Made by a program: the position numbers and the translations under genes. The notes under the pieces are model-generated. The model had not been told where the DNA came from and ran no database searches. It saw only the letters and a program-made list of their open reading frames with translations. From positions 14,285,501-14,349,500 of the forward strand of contig NC_053196.1 of assembly GCF_905163445.1 (NCBI RefSeq): a DNA stretch of 64,000 nt. The letters run 5' to 3'. The DNA is from Pararge aegeria (taxonomy: Eukaryota; Arthropoda; Insecta; Lepidoptera; Nymphalidae). Shown here one piece after another: positions 33,101 to 40,792 of the stretch (its first letter is position 1; every line of letters starts with the position of its first letter).

Positions 33101-36100
33101 TAAGTATAACAGTTATACATATGCTATCCCGGACTTTATATTAGGCATTATCAAACTCTAAAACTTTTCTATAAAACTCAATATATTATATTTCTTTCAT
33201 TCTATATTTCTCATCGTTAGGGCAGCGTTCGTAAGAAATTATTTCGATCGACTGTTTTTGCTCCGACTCACTTTGTAAATCCGACTCCCACGAAAAGTTC
33301 TTTTCAGATTTCAGGTAAATATAGCCTATGGCACTACACAATAACGTAGCTTTCTATTGGTGAAATAATTTTGAAAATCGGTTCAGTAGATCCAGACATT
33401 ACCCCTTACAACGTCACAATCTCACAAACGTTACCTCTTTATAATATTAATATAAATAACTAACTTCGTCCGCGTTAATTTCGGTATTTTCAAAAATCCC
33501 GCGGGAACTGACAGTTTTCCAGGTGATTTTTTTTAGGGTATTAATACTTAAATATAAATAAACTTTTGCATCACAGAATCTAATAATAACTTTTTATAAA
33601 AAGATGTTTTATATTATCACATAATAAGTAAGACAGCTTGCATTAATTTTATGAACGATCATATATAGTTTTTTTTAAATATTTTTTTTTGTTAAAACTC
33701 TTTATTTGTACACCACTACACAGTTGGGAATATTGTTTCTCTTTCGTAAAGTACGAATGGAGAGAATCATAAAGCCTGGAGTAGAATACAAAAGGCGGTC
33801 TTATCGCTTAGAAGCGTTAAACATAGTTTAGTGAACAGATATTAAGTGATTTGTAATTCTAACACACAATTTTTTTTTTATGAATTTAGTTACAATTAAT
33901 TGTTGGTGTGTGCTATAAATCAATAAATAAATTACCTTATTAAAATTAAACTTAATTTGCTATACTCCGCGAACAGCAGGATGTAATTTATAATTTCTTC
34001 AATCGGTATACTCCACACCAAGAGATTCTTCGGCAATGTACCCTCTACGCACATTTCACTCCGAAACCGGAGCATCCTCAGGAGATGTTGACTTTACAAT
34101 GGATAATTGTTAAGTCAACATCTCCTGAGGATGCTCCGGTTTCGGTTTACAATGAATAATTTTCATAATATATTATGGATTTCAGCAAACGCCTGCTTCT
34201 ATCCAATAATAAATTACCTGTTTATCTGCAACCAATTTGCTGTCTTTGCTAGTTGTGAGAGTGACTACATTCATCGATGGAATTGACGGCAAAAGTTCGC
34301 GGATCTTACTTTGCCAGGTCTCTCTGAAAATATTTTATTTTACATTCACTTAGTATTAAAATATTTTAACAGAAAGAAATTTATTATACTAAGGTGTGTG
34401 CGTGTATAGCGGTGATAGCCAATTGGTTGGGACTTCGGCTTCACTTCCGGGAGACCGAGTTCAAATCCCAGAAACGTAAGTTATGTGCTTTTATAGCATT
34501 TAGAATATAGATTGCTTCAAGGGTGAAGGAAAACACTGTGAGGAAACCTGCATGCCTGAGAGTTCTCCACATTGTTCTCAAATGCGTGTGGAGTCCACCA
34601 ACCTGCACTGGGTCAGCGTCATGGACTACTGCCTATACCCTTCTCATGGTGGGAGGAGAACCGTGCCCTTTAGTGGATCGGTAATAATAATGAAAAACCC
34701 AAAAAAACCTAAAAGAGTTCTTTATAATGTCCATAAAGTGGTGTGCAGTCGATTAATCCGAACTTGGCCAGCGTGGTGGACAATGTCTTAAGCCCTTTTC
34801 ATACTTAGAGGAGACCCGTACTCTGTAGCGGTCCCGTCATAGTTTGATAATAATGAATTATTTAAGAAAACCTGCATGCCTGAGAGTTCTCCATAATGTC
34901 ATGTGAAGTCTATCCATCCAAGTGGCCATCGGGGTGGACTACAACGAGACTCTTCCCATACTGAGAAGAGACCCGTACCTTGTAGCAGGCCGGTAATAGG
35001 TTGATAACAATGAAATCCCGAAAAAAATGCATGCCTGAGAGTTCTCCATAATGTCATCAAAGGCGTGTGAAGTCTACTTATCCGAACTTGGCCAGCATGG
35101 TGGACTATGACTAGAACCATTTTACCCGTGCCCTCTAGCGAGCCGGTAAAAGGTTAATAATAATGAAATACCTAAAATAATGCATGCCTGAGAGTTCTCC
35201 ATAATAAATAAATAAATAAATAAATATACTACAACAATACACACATTGCCACCTAGCCCCAAAGTAAGCGTAGCTTGTGTTATGGGTACTAAGATAACTG
35301 ATGAATATTTTTATGAATTATATATACATAAATACTTAGAAAATACATATAAACACCCAGACACTGAAAAACACTTATGCTCATCACACAAACATTTTCC
35401 AGCTGTGGGAATCGAACCCACGGCCTTGGACTCAGAAAGCAGGGTCGCTGCCAACTGCGCCAGTCGGCCGTCAAATACCGTCAAATAATACCACGCTATA
35501 CAAATGATATACGGATAAAAGCTATTTTATTTAACATCGTATGAAACCTGCATGCCGGAGAGTTCTCCATGATGTCCTTAAAGGCGTGTGTAGTCTACTT
35601 ATCCGAACTTGGCTAGCATGGTGGCCTAAGCCCTTCTTATACTGAGAGACTGACCCGTGCTCTGTAGCGGTAGTTGATAATCACGATTTACCTCATAGAA
35701 GAAGTAGTGACAATGAGCATCGGCCAGTTGTGAGAGTAGTAGCTGGCGATGGCCAGCGCCTGGAAGGTTTTGCCCAGCCCCATATCATCTGCGATCATAC
35801 ACCGCCCGCGGCGTGCTATACCGAACCTATTGAAAGAGTTATACAATTAAAATACCTTACAATGTAAGCGGTGATAGCGCAGTGGGAAGGGCTTCGATTT
35901 CACTTTCGGGCGGCCGATTTCGAATCCCAGCAAGCACCTCTAACTTTTCTAAACTATGTGCGTTCTAAGCTATTTTTGTATTCCACCACGAGTCAGCCCT
36001 TGACTGCAATCCTGGTGGTAAGTCGTAAGTGATGATGCAGTCTAAGATGGTAGCGGGCTAACCTGTTAGGGAGTACGGCATACCCCGAGACGGTTTCTTC

Positions 36101-39100
36101 GTGACATCGCACCCGAACACTAAATCGCTTAGCGGCACGTCTTTGTCGGTAGGGTGGTAACTAGCCACGGCCAAAGCCTCCCACAAGACAACCAGAGAAA
36201 ATTCTGAAATCACATATTTCCGAATTTTCCCGGCCGGGAATCGAATCCGGTTAAATTACCACAGCGCTACTATAAAAGCACCTCTAACTTTTCTAAGTAT
36301 TGTGCGTTTAAAGCATTTAGAATATCACTTGCTTCAACGGTGAAGGAAAACATCGTGGGGATACCTGCATGCCTGAGAGTTCTCCATATTGTTCTCAAAG
36401 GTGTGTGGAGTCCACCAATCCGAACTGCTAGCCCAGTTCGGATTGGTGGATCGTGATGGACTACGGCCTTTTCAACTCAACCCTTTCTCATTGTGGGAGA
36501 CTCGTACTATGTAGTGGGCCGGTAATAGAATGATGATGATGATGGAAATGAAAGCCTAAACCTGACTTGTTTTTTTTTCATTGGATAGGCTGGCGCTTGA
36601 CGACTATCATGCCAGATATAAAGCAAGGATGAGATCTAAGTCGGGGCGCGCTTAACTAGAAAATGCCTACTCACCCTTGCCTAAGGTATACAGACAAGCT
36701 TAAGGTACACCCTTGCCTAAGAAGTATCAGAGTCACTCAGCGGGCGATGGAGAGAACTATGTTAGGAGTATCTCTACGTGATCGAATCAGAAAGGAAGAG
36801 ATCCGTAGGAGAACTAGAGTTAGCGACATAGCTCAGCGAGTCGCGAAACTAAAGTGGCAATGGTTGGAGCACATAGCTGTGAGAAACGATGGACGTTGGG
36901 GTGTTAAGGTGCTGGAATGGCGACCCCGCACCGGTAAACGCAGCGTACGTCGGCCCCAAACGAGGTGGACAGATGACATCAGACGAGTAGCTGGGAGCCG
37001 CTGGAGGCAAGCGGCCCAGGACCGTGTATTGTGGAACTCCCTACAAAAGACCTATCTCCAGCAGTGGACGTCAATTGGTTGAGGTGATGATGATGACGAT
37101 AAATGTATACAGGTTTTAAATGGCAGGAAACAACATTACCGGAAAGGCGTTTAAACCATAGCGGCACCTATCAGAAACGTGGCTCAAAAAAGCTTTGAAC
37201 GTGTTAACTGAATGCCAACTACATAAGGATGCCACCGTTCACGGCGTCTCACAGTTCTGAGGTAGTATGGTGACGGAGGAACAAAATTATTATGCACGTT
37301 TTATTCATCACATTACATATAAATTTTCCTTTATGTGAATAATTGAGAAATTATTTCCTTAGATCTAAAAAATAAGCAGTAGTAGTAAAGCTTTCAGTGG
37401 CAGAGTTCGTCCGGGGAAGTACTATCGCCATGATTAGTTCTGCTTCTAAGCAACATTGTTGCAATGCTGTGTTCCGGTCTGAAGGGCGTGGTTTCCGGTG
37501 TGATTACAGACACATGAGGCTTAACACCTACGCCTCAAATTGATGGGCACAGGGCGGCATGTTACAGTTGCTGTTTATAGGCAATGGATTTCCACTTACT
37601 ATGTTGAGCCATCAAAGTCAAAGTCAAAGTCAAATCTTTATATCTTTAAACAAGCAATTCTTGCACATATATAATTGGAATCTCGGAATCAGCTCCAACG
37701 ATTTTATGAAATTTAGTATAAAGGGGGTTTCGGGGGCGATAAATCGATCTTGCTAGGATTCATTTTTAGAAAATGTCATTTTATTTGTTTTTTCCGGTAA
37801 TAATTGATTTGCTGCTTGCTCTATCATTATTACCTCTATATATATATAAAAGAATGTTGTGTTAGTTACACCATTTTTAACTCAAAAACGGCACAATTTT
37901 TATGATATTTGATTTTTTGGGTTTCCTTTCGGCCGGAATAGGATAATAAGTATTAAAATATAACATTCATCAAGAAAAAAAAAAGATCCGCGGTATGAAG
38001 TTCGCCGGGACAGCTAGTAAATAATAGATGATACCTGGTGGCTCTGCTATGTCCATATGCAGACAGTGGCGTGCATTTCAAACATGCACAAAAGCACTGC
38101 CTACCCTAAAATTTATATATAACTCTTATAGGAGGTGGATTTTTTGCAATTAATGCAATTTTTCTGCTGTTTGCATACCCTGGTAAGAAACCCACTGCAC
38201 ACCATCCTTGCATTGTTACAAAAAGGCTGCTGTTTTTGATTCCCATGCATTCATATGTTTTACAAGCAATCTATAAGTTTGCAAATTTAAATTTTTATCT
38301 ATTTTTAAATTACATACCTTACACCTTCTTCCTGGAAAGGCATCAATTTGTTTCTAAGTGTTTTCTCTATGGGCGATAAGTCTACAGTGTTAGGTTCCAC
38401 TAACGGATCATTTAGTATCTAAAAAGATAAATAAATAAATATACTACCACAATACACACATTGCCATCTAGCCCCAAAGTAAGTGTTAGCTTGAGTAATG
38501 GGTACTGAGATGACCGATGAATATTTTTATGAATAATATACATAAATACTTAGAATATACATATAAACACCCAGACACTGAAAAACATTTGTGCTTATAA
38601 CAAAGAACATTTTCCAGTAGTGGGAATGGAACCCACAGCCTTGGACTCAGAAAGCAGGGTTGCTGCCCACTGCGCCAATCGGCCGTTAAATATATATATA
38701 ATATAGTATGATAATTTATTCGCTCAATTTTAGCTAAAGAATTTTAAAAAAAACACTTAAATTTAAAGATTTTTAAAAATTTTTGTGAATCTATAATTGT
38801 TTAAAATAAATAATAGGAGAAACCAATTCTTTCTAAAGAAACGATTATATCAGGTCCTTAGATATGAAAATGCCATTTTGTCAAATTCCAATTCAAAAAT
38901 TCTAAATTCATTTATTCAAGAAGGCCTACTTTATAAGCACTTTTGAAACCTTAATAAACCAGAATGATGATAATGACTTTGGCTTTAGCTACATATGTTC
39001 TTGCTTTATTAGTATTAGTACTTATAATACCTTTAACACATATAGTGGCAGTGGGCCCATAACTATATAGGGTGCTAGTGGTCCAATTTTAGACATAACA

Positions 39101-40287
39101 TTTTGGTAATCATCTATTGAAAAGTTCCACAGCTTTGATTTTGAATCTGAAACCATTTGCACGACATATTAAAAAAAAAAAAAAAAGAAAAACTTATATT
39201 TGGGAAAAAAACAACACATTACAATTAACATATAAAGTACATATTACACAAAAACTTATCAATGACAACTTAAACTATTAAAAAAAAAAAATTATATAAA
39301 AAAAAATTCCATGTTGGCAGTGACATATCTGTGGTGTTGTTTCTCCCAAACAGAGTATTGCCTCAGTGTTAGGCTGTAGCAGTGGTTTTATGATCAACTG
39401 CTACAGAGATGATTTTCAGGTGACCTCTCTCAACATCCCGGACCGGCCAAGAACTGCTATTTTGGTGGCAAGTGTGACACTAAACACTAGACACTCTGTG
39501 TCTACTAAATAATATGGTTAACTTCTTTCTGTCACTATGCAAAGCGTTACTAAGGCTTGCTTCAAGATAACAGACAGTAAAACATTATAAACTGTTTATA
39601 TGCCAAGTATTTTGTAAACAGCGTTAGCTTAGTAGTTAGTGCTTCAGCCTCCTTTTTCGGCGAACCAAGTTTGATCCCTGGCACATCCAATTTATCAGAC
39701 CTATGCACTTTTTTAATTTAAGCAATTAAAATAATAAATTCCTAGCTTTAACGGTGAAGAAAAATATCATATCATAATATAAATGGAGCTCAAGGTAACG
39801 TTTTGAATGGTGCTCCTCGAATTGGAGATGGAAGTTGGCGGGTTGGAGAGGGGGCCCGACCCGAGCTCAAAACTAAGAGATAACCACTGCAAACACAATA
39901 CAAAATCTGCCGCATTTTTATCTTACCGTAACTCCTAGAAGGTATGCTCTTAAAAATATTGATAAGAGGTGTGCAAAACTCCGATGGGTTCACCTCAAAT
40001 CTATGCTCTGATATTAAATATATTGTCCCACTCACAACTTTACTCACAGGCACTGTATTCTCATTTCGTTTACTACATTCAGGTTTTGCGTAGGGGTGAA
40101 ACGTATTATGAGTTCCAATATTTGATTTTACAGGGCCTATGTTCGAACTTTGAGAAGTAAACAACCATTCGGTCGGTTTCGGCTGTTCATTTTGCTTTTG
40201 AGGAATGTTTTCGTTGGGTAACTTGCTTATTCGCTTTTGAAGAGCGGCTAAACGCTTTCTCTCAATTTCCTCCTTACTGCATGCCAT
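17791..40287 (-). CDS. SMARCAL1: SMARCAL1-like annealing helicase (14 coding exons)
   Basis: SNF2-family ATPase that rewinds RPA-coated single-stranded DNA at stalled replication forks. Coding exons, minus strand: 40287-39927, 39146-39031, 38418-38318, 35826-35692, 34323-34218, 32749-32672, 31787-31607, 30300-30150, 29634-29470, 28613-28460, 27626-27495, 26251-26126, 21720-21661, 18141-17791. They sum to 2217 nt (738 residues plus stop) with consistent phases. In order: an RPA32-binding-like N-terminal helix (EEIERKRLAALQKR); one HARP domain at about 83-160, across exons 1 and 2; Walker A DDMGLGKT at 206-213; DESH at 300-303; LLSGTP at 328-333; SITAAN plus LTAAD (motif V region) in exon 11; AHRIGR (motif VI) at 569-574; and an acidic C terminus. 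The HARP domain separates it from ZRANB3 and other SNF2 proteins. Only the joins themselves are inferred. The gene starts about 0.5 kb from the divergent carnitine carrier gene. Confidence 0.93.
18190..18791. repeat. ATCGAT-rich simple-sequence array, left part
   Basis: Degenerate repetition of TTTTAATATCGAT, ATTATGATATCGAT and relatives, in SMARCAL1 intron 13. A larger internal duplication is visible: the block around AATAAACGATAACAATTGTCGATTAAG recurs about 290 bases later. Confidence 0.8.
18792..20309 (+). mobile_element. Helitron-like element inserted in the ATCGAT array
   Basis: Starts with TC after an A (A|TCTTTACTTATAATAAAAC) and ends CTAG before a T (GGGTCCGCTAG|T). A possible 6-bp stem, GCGGAC with GTCCGC, lies just before the CTAG, as expected for a Helitron 3' hairpin. 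No Rep/helicase frame is present, so it is non-autonomous. A second TC-type start (TCTACTAATATTATAAATGC) at about 19170 suggests a nested or composite element. Confidence 0.65.
20310..20640. repeat. ATCGAT-rich simple-sequence array, right part
   Basis: Continuation of the left array after the Helitron-like insert. Joining A18791 to T20310 restores the phrase TTTTAATATCGATTATAAAA, which is typical of the array. Confidence 0.8.
20840..20920 (+). mobile_element. LINE 3' tail fragment
   Basis: CTTCATAAGTGCCTGTGATGACATGAATAAAG followed by AATTTGAATTTGAA repeats matches tails at 48310-48385 and 59420-59480. It is a non-LTR 3' end ending in an oligomer repeat. Confidence 0.55.
21046..21545 (-). 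mobile_element. Helitron-like element, minus orientation, 500 bp
   Basis: On the minus strand it starts A|TCTTTATATATATAATTC and ends GGGACCTCTAG|T, the A|TC...CTAG|T pattern of Helitrons. A conserved stretch (ACGACGTCGCGAGGG) precedes the 3' end. It is in SMARCAL1 intron 13 with no coding capacity. Confidence 0.65.
21661..21720 (-). CDS. SMARCAL1: SMARCAL1 coding exon 13
   Basis: A 60-nt phase-0 exon, VLNNVGLSGDTFEDTTTKHQ, between TTTGCAG and GTATTTAT. It follows KLN of exon 12, as expected just after the helicase core. Confidence 0.85.
21780..21946. mobile_element. left part of a repeat interrupted by the Copia element
   Basis: Matches the first half of the uninterrupted copy at 54170-54430 (AGCACGGCTAGCATGGGC ... 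ACAATTATATCCCC). Its second half continues at 25314 after the Copia insertion. Confidence 0.7.
21947..22059 (-). repeat. 3' LTR of the Copia element
   Basis: 113 bp; on the minus strand it starts TGTTAAAGG and ends TTATTATA. A purine run (AGTAGGGG, complement of 22067-22060) directly precedes it and serves as the polypurine tract. Confidence 0.85.
21986..22573 (-). pseudogene. Copia RNase H region, frame-shifted from the upstream pol
   Basis: Reads YTAEGNSILEGYVDADWG and KQAFSSSEAEYMAITEACKE, the typical Copia RNase H motifs (D...E...D), and ends near the 3' LTR. A frame change near 22573-22590 separates it from the preceding TRPDI/LSQF segment. Confidence 0.8.
22675..25062 (-). pseudogene. 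Copia gag-pol polyprotein, truncated and deleted
   Basis: An open 795-codon stretch with the end of Gag (AGLPDRFAPMIMEIE), a CCHC knuckle (CYRCKQVGHYKNQC), the protease DSGAS, the integrase zinc-binding HRRLGH...C..C and DDYSR catalytic region, and the start of RT (RARLVAKGF..IKGIDY..T). It then jumps, with the frame disturbed, to the segment IGCIMYVAVLTRPDI, so the RT core with the catalytic YVDD is absent. The N-terminal half of Gag is also missing: only about 130 bp lie between the 5' LTR and the frame. This copy cannot be autonomous. Confidence 0.85.
25184..25195 (-). other. primer binding site of the Copia element
   Basis: Directly after the 5' LTR the minus strand reads GGTTATGGGCCG. 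This resembles the complement of the anticodon stem-loop of initiator tRNA-Met, the internal half-tRNA primer known for Drosophila copia. The match is from memory of the tRNA and is an inference. Confidence 0.5.
25196..25308 (-). repeat. 5' LTR of the Copia element
   Basis: 113 bp, read as identical to the copy at 21947-22059. The TAAAC duplication follows at 25309. Confidence 0.85.
25314..25480. mobile_element. right part of the repeat interrupted by the Copia element
   Basis: GGAGGTAAACTTCTCC ... TTCCCGGGCTTCAGGAGGTGG matches the 54170-54430 copy after its ATAATAAAC. It contains a local 27-bp triplication. Confidence 0.7.
25374..25453. repeat. 27-bp tandem repeat, three units
   Basis: The unit is GGGATATAATCGGGGG plus ATATAGTTTTG, three times in a row, the last truncated. 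It arises inside the MITE-like repeat, whose other copies carry a single GGGATATAAT. Confidence 0.85.
25952..26044. repeat. (GTGC)n/(GT)n microsatellite
   Basis: GTGCGTGC runs lead into about 14 GT pairs and a GGATGG tail, about 80 bases downstream (in transcript direction) of SMARCAL1 exon 12. Confidence 0.9.
26126..26251 (-). CDS. SMARCAL1: SMARCAL1 coding exon 12 (motif VI)
   Basis: 42 codons, ILTQAESRAHRIGRSG... to ...MLQDKLN. It carries SNF2 motif VI with the arginine finger region (RAHRIGR) and the GTADDFMWP segment typical of SMARCAL1. The usual HRIGQ is HRIGR here. Confidence 0.92.
26260..27261. other. SMARCAL1 intron 11, dispersed repeat at about 27000-27200
   Basis: A GC-richer patch with CGCTCGTTCCGCGCTCACGC and AAGACGTTTTCACGTCAAAA resembles the segment at 19640-19850 inside the Helitron-like element. 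The rest is AT-rich with nothing recognised. Confidence 0.4.
27262..27492 (+). mobile_element. SINE-A copy abutting the donor of SMARCAL1 exon 11
   Basis: Starts within the tRNA-like head at GGTCGTGGGTTCGATTCCC (B box kept, A box lost) and ends in TATTTATCTATTTATTATTTATA directly against the exon 11 donor (27494-27493). Confidence 0.75.
27495..27626 (-). CDS. SMARCAL1: SMARCAL1 coding exon 11 (motif V)
   Basis: 44 codons, ELVEKFQ ... VLSITAANSGLTLTAADMVL ... WNPG. Acceptor GTTATACAG, donor GGG|GTATAA, a weak match to the usual GTAAGT. Length aligns without gaps to the GST...FQ spacing of the family. Confidence 0.9.
27672..27960 (-). mobile_element. LINE 3' end with (AATTCAA)n tail
   Basis: Starts with about nine AAAATTC units, then TTATTTCAAGTAGGCC, CCACCGGTTCGGAAGGCAG and TTGTGAGAGCTGAAAGCGG. 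The same family lies in opposite orientation at 29196-29432. These are 3' ends of a non-LTR element with a heptamer tail. Confidence 0.7.
27985..28305 (-). mobile_element. SINE-C fragment followed by SINE-B
   Basis: About 27985-28060 carries the SINE-C end (AGGCCGTAGTCCACCACGC). About 28121-28305 is a SINE-B body (TCACCTGGTGGTAAGTGATGATGCAGTCTAAGATGG) lacking its tRNA head. Confidence 0.65.
28460..28613 (-). CDS. SMARCAL1: SMARCAL1 coding exon 10
   Basis: Completes Cys from TG|T, then KYIRQLLKECSHKFLIFAHHR ... IVGSTPPRIRA. It holds the KFLIFAHH and GST helicase motifs of the second RecA lobe (motif IV region). Donor GCC|GTGAGT. Confidence 0.9.
28650..28905 (+). mobile_element. full-length SINE-A close to the acceptor of SMARCAL1 exon 10
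   Basis: The best-preserved head: A box TTGGCGCAGTGGGCAGCG and B box GGGTTCGATTCCC. Its 5' end is only about 37 bases upstream of the exon 10 acceptor on the opposite strand. Confidence 0.85.
29196..29432 (+). mobile_element. LINE 3' end, plus orientation
   Basis: The inverted partner of 27672-27960: TTGGAAGCATCCGTCTCCGC ... CTTCCGAACCGGTGG ... GGCCTACTTGAAATAAATG. Confidence 0.7.
29470..29634 (-). CDS. SMARCAL1: SMARCAL1 coding exon 9
   Basis: ESVILDQSLLQF ... KHAALITFFSES..VKIPAI and then TG of a split Cys. This is the linker region between the two SNF2 lobes, ending in the conserved AKIP-like segment. Confidence 0.88.
29640..30149. other. SMARCAL1 intron 8 with a (TA)n tract
   Basis: Contains TATATATATATATATATAT near 29890 and a short MITE-1-like phrase (GTGACGTGCATAGAGGG) at about 29746. 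No coding sequence seen. Confidence 0.45.
30150..30300 (-). CDS. SMARCAL1: SMARCAL1 coding exon 8
   Basis: Starts GT AAA AGA TAT TGC (KRYCAGKLSHFGWDMTG), then NLTELQIILQKRFLIRRTK and VLPTLEEK. The RRTK region is the conserved SNF2 'LRR.K..V' block. The acceptor (TTTTAAG) was chosen over the later TAAAAG because it restores the conserved G-x-RYC spacing. Confidence 0.85.
30785..31590. repeat. about 60-bp minisatellite in SMARCAL1 intron 7
   Basis: About a dozen degenerate units of the form GATGGGTGTTTGGTAATACAACAATTATCTCTC plus TATATCTATCTATC. The last unit ends about 20 bases from the exon 7 donor. Confidence 0.85.
31607..31787 (-). CDS. SMARCAL1: SMARCAL1 coding exon 7 (DESH box)
   Basis: 60 codons plus one base. 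Begins DESHYLKSHKAQC, the Walker B/DEAH-type box, and includes VVLLSGTPALSRPAELYTQ (motif III). Acceptor GGCCAG, donor G|GTCAGT. Confidence 0.93.
31870..32620. mobile_element. cluster: LINE tail, SINE-A and CR1/Jockey-like LINE fragment
   Basis: 31870-31940 is a LINE tail like that at 27672. 32047-32287 is a full SINE-A in minus orientation. About 32300-32620 matches the 3' UTR of the LINE at 1602 (GAAGGGTTCCAAATGCGCCC, AACTTAGCC, ACCCAAGCTTTTCTATC). Confidence 0.7.
32672..32749 (-). CDS. SMARCAL1: SMARCAL1 coding exon 6
   Basis: 26 codons, VVIVSYKITSMHTDLL ... FGVLII, in phase 0 before DESH of exon 7. This is the SNF2 motif Ib/II approach (VSYDLL-type). Confidence 0.88.
32780..33490. mobile_element. 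Helitron-like fragments in SMARCAL1 intron 5
   Basis: 32860-32960 (CATTTCGTCGTTTTGGCGTACCG ... GCATCGAAATCTC) is the complement of a stretch at 20110-20200 in the Helitron-like element. CTTCGTCCGCG near 33465 is another end-like motif. Confidence 0.5.
34061..34145. repeat. perfect 34-bp palindrome with 17-base loop
   Basis: Arms 34061-34094 and 34112-34145 are exact reverse complements (start CCGAAACCGGAGCATCCTCA). The arms are the end of the dispersed repeat also seen at 13540-13600. Confidence 0.92.
34218..34323 (-). CDS. SMARCAL1: SMARCAL1 coding exon 5
   Basis: A then ETWQSKIRELLPSIPSMNVV ... SKLVADKQ. The R-x-TW stretch continues the SSMR end of exon 4, as in the family (PSSVR.TW). Confidence 0.88.
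34405..35200 (+). mobile_element. SINE-C with tandemly repeated tails
   Basis: 34405-34690 is a complete SINE-C: A-box-like GTGATAGCCAATTGG, B-box GAGTTCAAATCCC, then CACTGTGAGGAAACCTGCATGC. Its 3' part (ACCTGCATGCCTGAGAGTTCTCC ... GGTAATAATAATGA) is repeated several times to 35200, and once more at 35540-35680. Confidence 0.75.
35207..35472 (-). mobile_element. SINE-A, minus orientation
   Basis: Full-length; on the plus strand from ATAAATAAATATACTACAAC to CAACTGCGCCAGTCGGCCG. Confidence 0.85.
35692..35826 (-). CDS. SMARCAL1: SMARCAL1 coding exon 4 (Walker A)
   Basis: G then FGIARRGRCMIADDMGLGKT, residues 194-213, with the ATP-binding P-loop. Ends SSM plus AG, donor AG|GTAAAT. Confidence 0.94.
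35868..36545 (+). mobile_element. SINE-C interrupted by SINE-B
   Basis: 35868-35960 is a SINE-C head (GGTGATAGCGCAGTGGG). 35970-36265 is a SINE-B in minus orientation. From 36270 SINE-C resumes. The phrase AGCACCTCTAACTTTTCTAA occurs on both sides, longer than a usual target-site duplication. Confidence 0.65.
36590..37110 (+). pseudogene. RTE-type LINE, C-terminal fragment
   Basis: A 139-codon frame at 36663-37082 reads VTQRAMERTMLG, RRRTRVSDIAQRVAKLKWQW, TRWTDDIRRVAGSRWRQAAQ and ends QQWTSIG, the conserved C terminus of lepidopteran RTE-like reverse transcriptases. GATGATGATGACGATAAA after the stop is the usual short-repeat 3' end. The RT core is missing. It lies in SMARCAL1 intron 3 in opposite orientation. 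Confidence 0.8.
37390..38207. mobile_element. LINE UTR, Helitron-like ends and a MITE-1 copy
   Basis: 37390-37520 resembles the fragment at 10560. 37613-37770 and 37838-38020 are Helitron-like pieces; the second ends GCCGGGACAGCTAGT. 38064-38207 is a MITE-1 copy starting CAGTGGCGTGCATTTC. Confidence 0.55.
38318..38418 (-). CDS. SMARCAL1: SMARCAL1 coding exon 3
   Basis: ILNDPLVEPNTVDLSPIEKT ... LMPFQEEGV plus AG. LMPFQ.EGV is the conserved Q-motif region just before the ATPase. Confidence 0.88.
38428..38688 (-). mobile_element. SINE-A beside SMARCAL1 exon 3
   Basis: A full-length minus-strand copy ending CCAATCGGCCGT. Its tail lies about 10 bases upstream of the exon 3 acceptor. Confidence 0.82.
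39031..39146 (-). CDS. SMARCAL1: SMARCAL1 coding exon 2 (HARP end)
   Basis: Completes Asp from G|AT, then SKSKLWNFSIDDYQNVMSKI ... GPLPLYVLK. WNF.IDDY is the core HARP signature. Confidence 0.88.
39927..40287 (-). CDS. SMARCAL1: SMARCAL1 coding exon 1 (start, RPA-binding-like motif, HARP start)
   Basis: ATG at 40287 opens MACSKEEIERKRLAALQKR. The end is FKSIPSRSY plus G, donor G|GTAAGA. GTIYLISEHRFEVNPSEFC starts the HARP domain. The frame continues into the intron to a stop at 39790, which I exclude. Confidence 0.9.
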
Positions 40288-40792
40288 ATTGTTACTTAAA
40301 AGTTCATTTATATCATTATTTGTACTTTTATTGTCGTGAATTGAATACCCTAATGATCAAAAGTTTTCGTAATAAGACCCATACTCCATAGTGCCCACGG
40401 AATAATTTGTTATGATACATAGTCTGAGCAATACGTTAGGCTCCCCACACACAGTCAAAATTGTTATGATCACAGAACAATATTACTTGGTATGATCAAG
40501 ATGTATTTTGACAATATTTTACACAGCACACAGGCAATATAATTAACTAAAATACAGATTAATGACAAAATAATTATATATCTGGGGAAGCCTTACAGCT
40601 AGGAACAAGGAATAATACACCTTGCGTTAATCCTTTTGACAGTTTGCCTACCGTAGCCTGTGGTTGCCTGTAAATCTGTAGGAACTCTGTGATTTGGACT
40701 TTGACATTGAATTTAAAATTTATCTTGACTCGACACCTGTTTTAAAAGTTTGTGGACGTACCTTTCACTTGGTTGTTAATATAATAATAAAA
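40288..40792. promoter_or_regulatory. divergent promoter region, SMARCAL1 and carnitine carrier
   Basis: 505 bases separate the two start codons, which point away from each other. No TATA box is evident on either side. Transcription starts cannot be fixed by eye. Confidence 0.6.

Noticed and set aside
4780..38690. tRNA genes suggested by GGTTCGATTCCC and TGGCGCAGTGG boxes
   Set aside because: Every such head runs into a shared SINE body of about 150-200 bases and none shows a complete cloverleaf with CCA-adjacent stem pairing.
39790..39926. Extension of SMARCAL1 exon 1 to the stop at 39790
   Set aside because: A GTAAGA donor at 39926 and the exact continuation of the HARP domain in exon 2 show that it is intronic.
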